Shown one piece after another: positions 9,124 to 17,982 of a stretch of 26,810 nt of DNA; positions within the stretch are counted from its first letter, which is position 1; every line of letters starts with the position of its first letter. The DNA comes from Zancudomyces culisetae (taxonomy: Eukaryota; Kickxellomycota; Harpellomycetes; Harpellales; Legeriomycetaceae), in contig LSSK01000638.1 of the NCBI GenBank assembly GCA_001969505.1, positions 1-26,810 on the forward strand, read 5' to 3'. The notes below the pieces were generated by a model. That model worked only from the letters and a program-made list of their open reading frames with translations, had not been told where the DNA came from and made no database searches. The translations under genes and the position numbers were made by a program.

Positions 9124-10157
9124 TCAAGATTGATAAAAATAATACCAAAAGTTCAATGCAAATCCACATTAAATAATGTGATTGTTGTATATCTCTAATT
9201 CCACTTAAAAAAATAGGATTAGATACGAATTTTGCAAAAACACGGGATATCGATATGATACCAGAGTTATTAGTGTATAAAACTACGCAAAGCCTTATTT
9301 CTAATTAGCATTCATTAATAAAGAGGATATGACATGTTGTGTGTGTCATTTTGTTTTAACTTTAGCTAATCAATAATTTGCAAATATAGGCAATAACATT
9401 GAATGGTTTGGTACACACATGATATGATGTATCCTATCCTCGGATTCAGTATAGTATCAGTGTTCAACGCACTGTTCTCTCTGTTCCGGGAAAAAAATAA
9501 ACTTGGTTCACTCTTGTCGCTACGGATTTATTCAGAGTTTTTATTGCAGTACAGAATTTGGACCAAATAAGGGGAATGGCGCAATTATTATTTCAATAAT
9601 AATGAATGCAAAATGGTTTTTAGTTTAGGCAAACGGGAATACTTGACTCTTAGTGGTAGATTGCCCAATAAAACAGGAGTTAGTATAAAACAAACGACAT
9701 TTATTATCATTATGAGTGTTAGTTGTACGAGCCTCTATCGATGTTTTGCAAATGGCATACATATAATTTGCTCAATTGGCTTTTCCTGAAAGTCTCTTGA
9801 GCCATTAGGTGTGATTGAGATCCAAAAACGGAGAACAAAAGTGGTAGCTGCATATCCAGATCAAAAAAAATAAAGGGGATTCACTTGTTTGCCCTAGAAT
9901 CATGATGTTATCGATGTGGAGCGTCGAGATAGAGTATCTTCTAGTATAATATCTTTAGTATTTTTATTGCTTCGGTTCACCCCCTACAAAAGTAACCTAG
10001 CTATGTGATTGCCACCAACTTTATTTCTTGCTTTGTTTGTTTACATTCTATGATTTGTGGTGTGTTTATTCTGGGATAATTAGCGCAAAGATTGAAGCAA
10101 GCAAAATAGGCTTTGTGCTTCAAAAAAAAGTCACTTGATTAAAAAGCTGGGTATATC

Positions 10158-10171
10158 CACAGTTAACTGTG
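10158..10171. repeat. 14-bp perfect palindrome
   Basis: CACAGTTAACTGTG reads the same on both strands, in the gene-free region. Possible binding site for a dimeric factor; no function is shown. Confidence 0.5.
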
Positions 10172-10341
10172 AACCAGTAGTATTTCCGAGATGAAAGATC
10201 TTATCAAGATTCTAACCGAAAAAAAATAAAAAATGGCAAAATAAAGTTTATTCCAAACAATTTGTTGTGTATCGGGAACCTAGAAACGGGAGCACATAGT
10301 AGACGAATGACGAATAAAGAATTGATTATCGATGAATGACA

Positions 10342-10362
10342 CATGACTAAAAAAAAAAGTCA
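10342..10362. repeat. A-tract bracketed by TGACT/AGTCA
   Basis: TGACT and AGTCA arms flank a run of about eight A residues. The right half, A8-10-GTCA, recurs near 10121, 11017 and 11330 without the left arm. Confidence 0.45.
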
Positions 10363-10427
10363 GATGGGAGTGCTTATTATGATTGTATAATGGTTCTAAT
10401 TGTAAATGGGTTGAATATAGCTTATCG

Positions 10428-10439
10428 GTTATCGATAAC
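10428..10439. repeat. 12-bp palindrome GTTATCGATAAC
   Basis: A perfect palindrome extending one of the ATCGAT sites, preceded by TATCGG. It is the longest exact palindrome among the eight ATCGAT sites of the gene-free region. Confidence 0.5.
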
Positions 10440-11469
10440 AGGTTTAGCTACACGAACAAACTCTTTTCTTATACATGTGAAAAAAAAATTCTAATCATGG
10501 TGAAAATTTCGGATAGATTTGCTATTTTTATTGCAGTCCATTGATTTTCAGCGATAACACTAAATTACGTAATTTGTTGCAAAATATGAGGGGGGGATTA
10601 TGAACGGATAGTTTGAATGGTGGTGCAAGTATACAAAAATACAATGAGTGTAAATGCTTGGTTAGAGATGTTTGAGGATAGTTTCATGTAAAGAAGGGGG
10701 TGTATTCTATGCGGAAGAAAGAAAGCAGTAAATGAAATGATAATAAAATAGCTGAGTGGAAATGAACTCTTCCTTGTGTTTCTTTTATAACATGGTGTAT
10801 TCAGGAAAATGGAAGGAAACTAAGAATGGTGTGCTTGCTAAACCCTTAACGCGAGAACAAAACGATTATGAGATGAGTATACCAGTACTAAACCCAAGCT
10901 AAGAGTATGGGAGTAGCTGTGACTTGGCGTATGTACTGGTGCGTGTAATTTAGGATGGCTGGTTCTTGGTAGTACTACGCAACATACTGTTTGAATTTAC
11001 ACAAAAACGGCTACAAAAAAAAAAGTCAATCCTTTTCAAAACATTTGAAGGATTTCCATTGGACAAGGGAAAATCCAGCTTTTGACACTTGCACATATTT
11101 TTGTTTTTTTATCGCAAGCTGAAAATATGTAATGAGCAAGAATTTAAATCCTGAAGATTTGACAAATGGTTGGTGGCGGAGATAAAAATGAAAGAATGCA
11201 ACAAAAATCAGCAGGATTTATTAACGAATGTATGCGTGTATGCGGGGAAGAAGGAAGTGGAAATAGGGAAGAAGGAAGAGGGAGGTGGAAAATAGGGATG
11301 GTTTACGTATACAAGCGTAATCGGTGGCTGAAAAAAAAGTCATATACATTTTTTTAATAAATGTTGTAGGGTAGTGGCGTATAATTAATAAAAATACGGT
11401 TCAAATTCGTAGCAGGAAGCATCAATGTATTAGTAGCAAGTGCACCAAAATCAAAAAAGGAAAATTAAA

Positions 11470-12609
11470 ATGAAGTTTAGGGTCAGAACGAGTCAAGGGA
11501 CAGCAAACGTAGGAGACGAGAATTTAACTCTAGAAAGCAGCTTTGGGGATCTATGTAAATATATATCAGAAAAGGCCAATATCCAACCCAATAATATATT
11601 GGTGAAAAGCGGATACCCACCGAAAACCATCAACCCAACGAACGAAGGAGTCAAATTAGCACATTTAGGATTAAGGGATAATGAAGTGCTAACGGTTTCG
11701 CCAATAGTTTTGGATGCAGAGCCAGAAGAGGTACATAAAAGTAAGCCTGAAAAATTGAGTAAAAAGCAGCATAGCAGTGGTAGCGGTAGTGGTAGTGGTA
11801 GCGGTAGCGCTAGGAGGGGGAATATTGCTACAATGGAAGAAATCAAAAATGAACAGGAGCAAAATGAAAAGACTAAAGGAAATAAAGGAAAGGAGTACAG
11901 GGTCGAAGATTCCGTTGGAAAGATGCAGATGAAGCGAGAAGAAATGTTGGACGACAATAGCTGTTTGTTTAGGGCGATAAGTTTTATAATATATGGTGTG
12001 CAGGATTACTACTTGGATATGCGACAAATTGTAGTAAGCGAAATACAAAAGAATCCGGCCATTTATACCGAAGTGGTATTAGGATCACCACCAGCCAAGT
12101 ATTGCGAATGGATAACTCGGGCTACAAGTTGGGGAGGAGCAATAGAGCTAAGTATTTTTAGCAGCTATTTCGAGATGGAGATGGTATCTATCGATATAAA
12201 GACTTTGCGAATGGATAGGTTTGGCGAGGGTAAGCAGTACAAAAAACGGGCGTATGTGTTGTATAGCGGGATTCATTATGACACAATTGTGGTTGAGCCA
12301 ATGAGCTCGGCCAAATTGATTCGTAAACAAGGCAGCAGTGTGGTGGGAGCCAATATTAGTGGATTTGGAGTAACTAGTAATACTATGGCATTGGCACAAC
12401 AGAAAACAGTATTTGACATTACAGGAATAGACCGTGTTCATCAACTAGTTGCTGAATTGGCAAAGTTGATACAAAATGATTTTGGATATACAGATACGGC
12501 TGGGTTTAAAATACGATGTTCGATATGTAACAAGATATTATACGGAGAGAAAGATGCCAATGCGCATATGAAGGAAAGTGGACACCACCAGTTTGAGGAA
12601 ATTAAATGA
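11470..12609 (+). CDS. OTU-family deubiquitinase, OTU1/YOD1 type
   Basis: Cysteine protease that removes ubiquitin, in the OTU1/YOD1 group that works with Cdc48/p97 in ER-associated degradation. Start chosen at the ATG 11470-11472 (M-K-F-R-V-R-T, AATTAAAATG context) rather than 10 codons upstream, because the UBX-like domain begins there; this gives 379 residues. Order: UBX-like domain (about 1-80), a linker with a Gly-Ser repeat encoded by GGTAGC-type units (about 102-113) and charged sequence, OTU domain with DNSCLF (catalytic Cys about 165) and GIHYD (catalytic His about 269), then a C-terminal C2H2 finger (Cys 350, Cys 353, His 366, His 372). All expected parts of the family are present. 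The frame shows no intron. It is read from the edge of the 4-kb gene-free region. Confidence 0.94.
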   Translation: MKFRVRTSQGTANVGDENLTLESSFGDLCKYISEKANIQPNNILVKSGYPPKTINPTNEGVKLAHLGLRDNEVLTVSPIVLDAEPEEVHKSKPEKLSKKQHSSGSGSGSGSGSARRGNIATMEEIKNEQEQNEKTKGNKGKEYRVEDSVGKMQMKREEMLDDNSCLFRAISFIIYGVQDYYLDMRQIVVSEIQKNPAIYTEVVLGSPPAKYCEWITRATSWGGAIELSIFSSYFEMEMVSIDIKTLRMDRFGEGKQYKKRAYVLYSGIHYDTIVVEPMSSAKLIRKQGSSVVGANISGFGVTSNTMALAQQKTVFDITGIDRVHQLVAELAKLIQNDFGYTDTAGFKIRCSICNKILYGEKDANAHMKESGHHQFEEIK

Positions 12610-13148
12610 AGTAGTATAGGGTTATTGCATGAAGTTTGAATTGTTATTTTTTATAGTTTGTATCTTGGGAGGAGAGTGGACATTTTGAAAAACAATGGGA
12701 TCACTTCATTTTTTTTTTGTAAAGTATGAAATATGAATATACAAAAGTAAATACCAAAAATGAGATTTAGCGGGGTAACTAGAATATGAAAAAAGGATGG
12801 TATAAGAATAAAAAGATGTCGGATAGGATGACAGGGGGGGATTCTTTTAGTATTTTTCATTTTTTTTGGTTACAGGAAAAGGCTGACAGTTCCAGATATA
12901 TTGAAATTTGGTACTAAAATACTAAAAATACCAAAAAATGAAATGAAATAATATAAAATAGTGAGAAATAAAGTAACATTGAAATATAACAGCCAATATC
13001 ACAAAGATTACAAAATATTGAAAAGTCTAAAAGCAAGTTCATCAAAATAAATAGAATAAGACTATTTTTTTTTTCTTTTCGTTTTTTTTTAAAAAAAGAA
13101 GCAAAGACCAACATTTCACAAATACAAGGACAAATAAAGTAAAATAAA
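12610..13148. other. Spacer between OTU1 and the syntaxin-6-like gene
   Basis: AT-rich, with several homopolymer runs (T9 near 12711-12719, A/T runs near 13065-13097). It should hold the OTU1 3' UTR and the promoter of the next gene in the same direction. The small minus-strand frames here are Phe/Ile-rich translations of AT sequence and are not called. Confidence 0.5.
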
Positions 13149-14373
13149 ATGTCAACGGATCCGTTCATTATAGTAAAAGAGTAAGCCAAACAAAGTACAA
13201 ATTTACCTATTAACAATGTCGATATATATATATATATATATTTGCATTTTGACACTGGAAAAGAATGAAAAGTATATAAAGAGTAAATGAATGTGAATTA
13301 ATGAAAAGTGCTGCAAAAAAAAAATAAAGGGATGTGGAACAAGCGATGGAGCAGGCAGGGGAAATCATGGCGCAGTGGGAAAAGAAACGGCGGGCAAGGG
13401 GCAGCCAAGGAGTTCAGCAGTTGGGGAGTGAATTGGTATATTTAAAGGAAGAATTTAGTCAAATATATGATTCGGTTAAACAAGACTTGATAGATTTACA
13501 AAGTACAATAGATAAGTATCTATTCTTGGTTACCCTAATATTTTAATAATGTATATTCAAGTGAGTGAGAGTGAGAGTGAAACTTTGAACTGGGGTTTGG
13601 GAATTGGTAATATAAAAAGTTGGATATTTAAAATACAGGTGGCAAAGAAACAGCCGGAAAAGTATGGATTGAATAAACAGAGCTTAAAGCAGAGAGAAAA
13701 GTTTGTATCAGGAACTAGGGATAAGCTAGAGGTAAGAAAAGAAATGAAAAGAAAAGAAAAAAAACATGAAAAAAGCTAGATTGAAAAAATATATATGAGG
13801 ATTGTATATAGGATGTAGGAGAGGAGTAAATACACTTTTGGATATTTTAAATATTATTAGAGCTATATGGAGAGAATGCGGATATTTGATGACAAGAGTC
13901 AGGTAAATAAACAACCAGTATGCTAATAATAATAATAATTATTATTATTATACAAAGGTTGGTGAATATAAAATAAAATACGTTGAAAAATAAATAAATA
14001 GAGGATAGAAATACAAAGTCAAGATACAAGAGAGAGCATTACACGATATGGGTACAATAACGAAAACGGCGACCAAGTAGGGGTGATGCAACATCAGTTA
14101 ATAATGGAGCAGCAAGACCAACAGTTGGATTCGGTGATGGGGACGGTGCGTAATTTACGGGGGATTGCACAGGTGATGAATGTAGAGCTGGGGGATCACA
14201 ATGAGTTGTTGGGGGAGATGGATGGGTTGGTGGATAATGCGCAGGAGCGGATTCGTCGGGCGAGGAGTAAAGTAGGGGAGTTTTTGAATCGGAGTTCGGA
14301 AAACCATCCGCTAAAAATGATTGGAATACTTTTGGTATTGATTATAGTGTTGATCATGTTGATTCTTGTTTAG
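13149..14373 (+). CDS. Qc-SNARE, syntaxin-6/Tlg1-like (five exons)
   Basis: Tail-anchored Qc-SNARE for TGN/endosome traffic, assembled from fragments. Exons: 13149-13180 (M-S-T-D-P-F-I-I-V-K), 13330-13528, 13639-13731, 13861-13902 and 14035-14373, giving 234 residues. Syntaxin 6 has about 255. Donors are GTAAGC, GTTACC (uncertain), GTAAGA and GTAAAT. For intron 2 the alternative is donor GTATCT at 13516 with acceptor AG at 13618-13619, which adds a few residues. The N-terminal three-helix domain matches syntaxin 6 at its start (D-P-F), at the Q-x-W segment and at the P-x-K-Y/F-G/N-L helix. The SNARE motif begins LIMEQQDQQLDSV; the last 18 or so residues form the membrane anchor. The expected zero-layer Gln is His (CAC, 14197-14199, about residue 177). 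Exon 5 uses many G-ending codons. Family confident; exon 4 and intron 2 borders tentative. Confidence 0.8.
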
Positions 14374-14585
14374 ATTATTTTATATTTTATTTTGTTTAAA
14401 AAGAATGGTAGAGAAATGGAGAGAAAAAAAAAGAAAAAAAAGAAAAAAAAGAAAAAGAGTAGAAACAAACGATACTTTTTTTTCTTTGTTGTAGTGTAAT
14501 TTTTGGATTTAGTTATTATCAAAAGGAATAATATACAAATAAACAAGTTGATGAATATAAACAGATCAAGATAAAAGTGAATAAA

Positions 14586-14613
14586 GGATAAAGGATAAAT
14601 GATAAATGATAAA
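14586..14613 (+). repeat. 7-bp tandem repeat GGATAAA/TGATAAA
   Basis: Four 7-bp units, two GGATAAA then two TGATAAA, in the 257-bp gap between the convergent syntaxin-6-like and YVH1 genes. Confidence 0.65.
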
Positions 14614-14630
14614 TGGTATTGATGTTGATA

Positions 14631-15836
14631 TTAAAAATCGATTTTAGATTTATGGAGTTGAAAAGAGGGAGTTAACCAAGACCCACAGCTGCATCTACAA
14701 CCAGCCCAACTGAACTGACCAAGTTTAAAGGAACAGTGGGGACAGAGTAATTTTCCAGAAGTTTCGGAGGATAAAGGTAGCCAGGAAGGAGGTTGATCAA
14801 GAATGATACTGGTGCAAGAGGATGAAGGTTTTGGATGGGGTGGGTGGATTGAGAGATTTGGGATTTTAGGATTTGGATATGATAGAATCAATTTTCTACA
14901 AGACTTGCAACGTAATCTACAAATCATTTGCTGTTCTTGTTGTTGTTGCTGCTGATGTTGCTGCTGTTGTTGTTGATCTTTTTGTTGTGATAAAGGTGCT
15001 AGAGATAGTGAAAGTAAATGTGAAGTGAAATACTCTGGAGTCTTTTCCAACAAGGCAATATAATTAAGATACATTTGATTAGAGTTGATATTTGTTAATG
15101 ATACACCCATTTTATAAAACAAATCAAGTTGGTAAATAAACCCATCGTTTGGCATTGGCATAGATACTGATACTGGCAATGATACTGATATGTCTGTAGT
15201 TGTAGTTGTAGTTGTGTTTGGTTCGAGATTATTGGACTTCAACAAACAAGAATATGCTGCTTGAGGTGAACAATTGTGGGTACGCATGTAGTGAGCCAAG
15301 GCTATTGTAACAGATCTGCTAGTTCCAGCAACACAATGAATCAATACATTTCCATTTCCATTTTCATTTTCATTTTGAGTTGGAGTTGGAGTTTGTTGGT
15401 TTATAAACAAACTAGCAGGTTCAAAGTATTGTAATATATCGCTTGTAGGTAAATCGTCGACATTAAGAACTAGATACTCGAATTCCTAATATTAACATTG
15501 ACAAAAGTATTTATATACTGTTTTACAATTTTAAAAGTGTATCTTTTGATTAAACTAAAATAAAAGATAGGCAAGACTTTACAGTTGGAAAAGATGGAGT
15601 AAAACCATTGATAACTGAAATTATTCGTTTGATATTGTGTTCAAGTAACCAGGTACGATCAGCTTCATGGTTGATACTATTTTTTATTTATTATTTATTT
15701 TTATTTTTAGTTTGTGAATTAAAAAAATAAAATAAAAAAGTTTTTGGGTGGAAAAGGGAGGGGGGGTATTATATTGAATATTTCAATTGTGTACTTACGT
15801 TCCTATATAAATACCATCTAGTTTTAAGCAACTCAT
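14631..15836 (-). CDS. YVH1: Dual-specificity phosphatase YVH1/DUSP12 (three exons)
   Basis: Protein phosphatase with a C-terminal zinc domain. In yeast Yvh1 helps release Mrt4 during 60S ribosome maturation. Exons on the minus strand: 15836-15799, 15676-15583 and 15485-14631. Introns of 122 and 97 nt use GTAAGT...TAG and GTAAAG...TAG. All joins keep frame and give 328 residues. Exon 1 reads LDGIYIGT, the classic DUSP opening. VLNVDD carries the likely general acid, and the signature HCVAGTSRS gives Cys about 95 and Arg about 101. A Thr/Pro/Asn/Glu-rich insert of about 18 residues sits directly before the signature loop. After the phosphatase domain comes a poly-Gln tract (14930-14996), then the Cys-rich domain (CRLRCKSC..., CPHC, GCRCSCGSW) ending HKSKIDF, which identifies YVH1 rather than another DUSP. 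It lies 214 bp downstream of eRF3 in the same direction. Confidence 0.88.
14930..14996 (-). repeat. Gln-codon repeat in YVH1
   Basis: TTG/CTG triplets on the plus strand encode an interrupted poly-Gln tract between the phosphatase and zinc domains of YVH1. Confidence 0.8.
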
Positions 15837-16050
15837 TTTATTAAACACTTTTAATATTAATGATTGTTTATAATATATTATATATATATTTTAATATATG
15901 TGTAAATATTTATTTAGTATAATAGATCAAAGTAATATAATAAAATGTAAAAATAAGAGAATATTTAAAAAAGTAAAAAAATTTTTTTTTATAACTGAAA
16001 AAGAGAAAAGAGAAAAGAGAAAAGAGAAAAGTGAAATAGATGATTGATAA

Positions 16051-17982
16051 TTAATGTAATTTAATGATTTTACCAATGGCAATAGTTTTACCTTCATCAC
16101 GAAGAGTAAAACGACCAAGTTGAGGATAATCCTTGAAACGTTCGACACAAATAACACCAGTAGAATTAGCACTAGTAGAGTTGGAAGAAGGAGCAGAAGA
16201 AGGAGCAGAAGCAGAGGTAGAGGTAGAATTGGAAATAAAAGCATCGGCATTGGCACTACTGGTAAGAGTGGCAATACAAGACTGACCACGCTTGACAAAG
16301 GTAGGAGGAACCCTGGATTTTTTATTAGGGTTTTTCTTGTCGAGCAAGTGCAAAAAGCGGACAATGGAGACTTCTTCGACTAGGTTATGAACGTGGAGGA
16401 CAGAAGTATAGCCGGGAGCAATGATGTTTTTGGCATCGAGAATAAAGAGCTGGGCATCGAAATGAACAGCAGTACTACAAGGGTTCTTGGGATCAGACAA
16501 AACATTGCCCAAGCTAACGTCTTCTTCCTCAACGCCACGCAGACGAATACGAACATTGTCACCACAAATGGCAGACTCAATCTCACCGTCGTCTTCGCCA
16601 AAGATTGCAGACACTTCACAGTTGCGTTTGTTGGGCATAATTACCAGTTTCTGGCCAATCTTGACAAATCCAGACTCGATTTTGCCGCCAACCACTGTTC
16701 CCATATCCTTAAACTTGTCGGAAATCGGCATGCGCAATGGAGCATTGACTTTACGGTCAACTGCAGTCAGTCCATCAAGAACCTCGAGAAGAGAAGGTCC
16801 AGAATACCACGGAGCAACACCTGCAGCTAGGCGGTCCTTAACGTTTGCGCCTGTGTATCCAGAGACAGGAAGGAAGATCAAATCGGTTTTGGGATTGTAG
16901 CCAGCTGTCCTGAGGAACGGTGTCAGCTTGGCCAGAATATCAGCATACCGACCTTGGTCCCATTGGACAGTAGGATCGTCCATCTTGTTTATAACAACAA
17001 TCAGCTGTCGCACTCCACTAGTCTTTGCCAAAATAGCATGCTCTCGTGTCTGGCCGCCTCTATCAAACCCGGTTTCAAACTCTCCTCGTCGCGCACTAAT
17101 CACCAACACTCCTACATCGGCCTGTGCCGCTCCTCCCAACATACTTGGCACAAAGTTCTTGTGGCCTGGTGCATCCAGTATCGTATATCGTCGCTTTTCT
17201 GTTTCAAAGAATGCTCGCCCACATTCCACCGTCTTTCCCTTGGCTCGCTCTTCGGAATTTGTATCCAGTGCCCAACTGAGGTACCAGCTTTCTCTTCCTG
17301 CATCCTTGGCTTCTCGCTCGTACTTTTCCATTGTTCGCTTGTCTACCATTCCCGTCAAAAACAATATGTTTCCTCCCAATGTCGACTTTCCTGCATCTAC
17401 GTGTCCAATAAAGATTACATTGAAATGCTCCTTGAAATGCGCATTTAGTAACTGCTCTTCCTCTTCTGTACTAAGTTGTGGTGTTTCCGGTACCACTACT
17501 GCTGCCGAAGCTGATGCTGCAGGTGGTGTACTTGTAGTTGCTGGTGCTGGTGCTGCTGCTTTTGGTGCTGGCACTGCTGTTACAGTTGGTGTTGGTACTA
17601 CTTTTGGTTCCACAGTTGCAGTTGCAGTTGCAGTTGCAGTTGCAGCTTCATTTGGATTTGAATTTGAATTTGCATCAGAAGCTGTGTTAGGAGCTGTAGA
17701 TGGTTTAATTGATAATGATATAGATACTGGTTGTGTAGTTGCTGGTGGTGGTGGAGGTGGTGGGGGTTGGGTTTTGTTTATAGTTGCTCCTACTCCAAAC
17801 CCTCGAGGAACAAAGGCTGGTGCTTGTGATCTTAATCCAATTGGTTTAAATTCGGAAGCTTTTGGATTGAGTCGTAGTTTTTGGTCCAGTTTTTTATCCA
17901 ATTGTTCCAATCCTCCTCCCTTTTTGCCACTATCTAGGGCCATTTCATCTATAAATTTACTTGTCTTTTTGCTTGGATCCAT
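16051..17982 (-). CDS. SUP35: Translation termination factor eRF3
   Basis: GTPase that partners eRF1 at stop codons; 643 residues from the ATG at 17982. The N-terminal 180 residues are disordered, with a PAM2-like poly(A)-binding-protein motif (LNPKASEFKP, about 38-47), a second overlapping APAFVP segment (54-59), then Pro, Ala/Thr and Ala/Pro runs. No Q/N prion-like domain is present. GTPase motifs: GHVDAGKST (193-201), DAPGH (270-274), NKMD (332-335), with the RRGEFETGFDRGGQTREH segment typical of eRF3 and distinguishing it from EF-1A. Domains II and III follow. Domain III contains a Ser/Thr/Ala insertion (about 574-608) between CIATL and ICVE before the ending GKIIKLH. Codons in the first 60% end largely in A or G and in the rest largely in T or C. 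A long antisense frame across the 5' half is a shadow. Gene symbol by orthology (GSPT1/SUP35). Confidence 0.95.
   Translation of the reverse strand: MDPSKKTSKFIDEMALDSGKKGGGLEQLDKKLDQKLRLNPKASEFKPIGLRSQAPAFVPRGFGVGATINKTQPPPPPPPPATTQPVSISLSIKPSTAPNTASDANSNSNPNEAATATATATATVEPKVVPTPTVTAVPAPKAAAPAPATTSTPPAASASAAVVVPETPQLSTEEEEQLLNAHFKEHFNVIFIGHVDAGKSTLGGNILFLTGMVDKRTMEKYEREAKDAGRESWYLSWALDTNSEERAKGKTVECGRAFFETEKRRYTILDAPGHKNFVPSMLGGAAQADVGVLVISARRGEFETGFDRGGQTREHAILAKTSGVRQLIVVINKMDDPTVQWDQGRYADILAKLTPFLRTAGYNPKTDLIFLPVSGYTGANVKDRLAAGVAPWYSGPSLLEVLDGLTAVDRKVNAPLRMPISDKFKDMGTVVGGKIESGFVKIGQKLVIMPNKRNCEVSAIFGEDDGEIESAICGDNVRIRLRGVEEEDVSLGNVLSDPKNPCSTAVHFDAQLFILDAKNIIAPGYTSVLHVHNLVEEVSIVRFLHLLDKKNPNKKSRVPPTFVKRGQSCIATLTSSANADAFISNSTSTSASAPSSAPSSNSTSANSTGVICVERFKDYPQLGRFTLRDEGKTIAIGKIIKLH
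17615..17644 (-). repeat. GTTGCA hexamer repeat in eRF3
   Basis: Five exact GTTGCA units on the plus strand encode the alternating Ala-Thr run of the eRF3 N-terminal region (about residues 114-123). Confidence 0.85.

Larger units (their letters stand above)
7387..11469. other. 4-kb gene-poor region rich in ATCGAT palindromes and A-tracts
   Basis: This is the longest gene-free stretch in a window that otherwise has about one gene per 2.3 kb. It separates glutamate dehydrogenase (leftward) from OTU1 (rightward), so both promoters may lie here. Visible features: eight ATCGAT sites (7621, 8564, 9107, 9249, 9737, 9910, 10328, 10431); many A or T runs of 7-12; four A8-10-GTCA motifs (near 10121, 10350, 11017, 11330); TTTTTATTGC at 9538, 9961 and 10525; perfect palindromes at 10158-10171 and 10428-10439. 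The longest frames (8383-8841 minus, 152 codons; 11166-11357 plus, 63 codons) have no domain and look like chance. I found no tRNA B-box, snRNA signature or transposon. Confidence 0.55.

Noticed and set aside
11166-11357. 63-codon frame on the plus strand before OTU1
   Set aside because: No recognisable domain; lies in the A-tract-rich spacer and one of the repeated A8-GTCA motifs falls inside it.
11390-11420. B-box-like GGTTCAAATTC upstream of OTU1
   Set aside because: No tRNA cloverleaf can be drawn around it.
12914-13255. 113-codon minus-strand membrane-like frame
   Set aside because: Ile/Phe-rich reading of AT DNA overlapping exon 1 and intron 1 of the syntaxin-6-like gene.
13549-13638. 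The 5' part of the 13549-13779 frame as coding sequence
   Set aside because: Reads as Ser/Glu repeat from GAGAGTGAG DNA and lies in intron 2; only the part from 13639 matches syntaxin 6.
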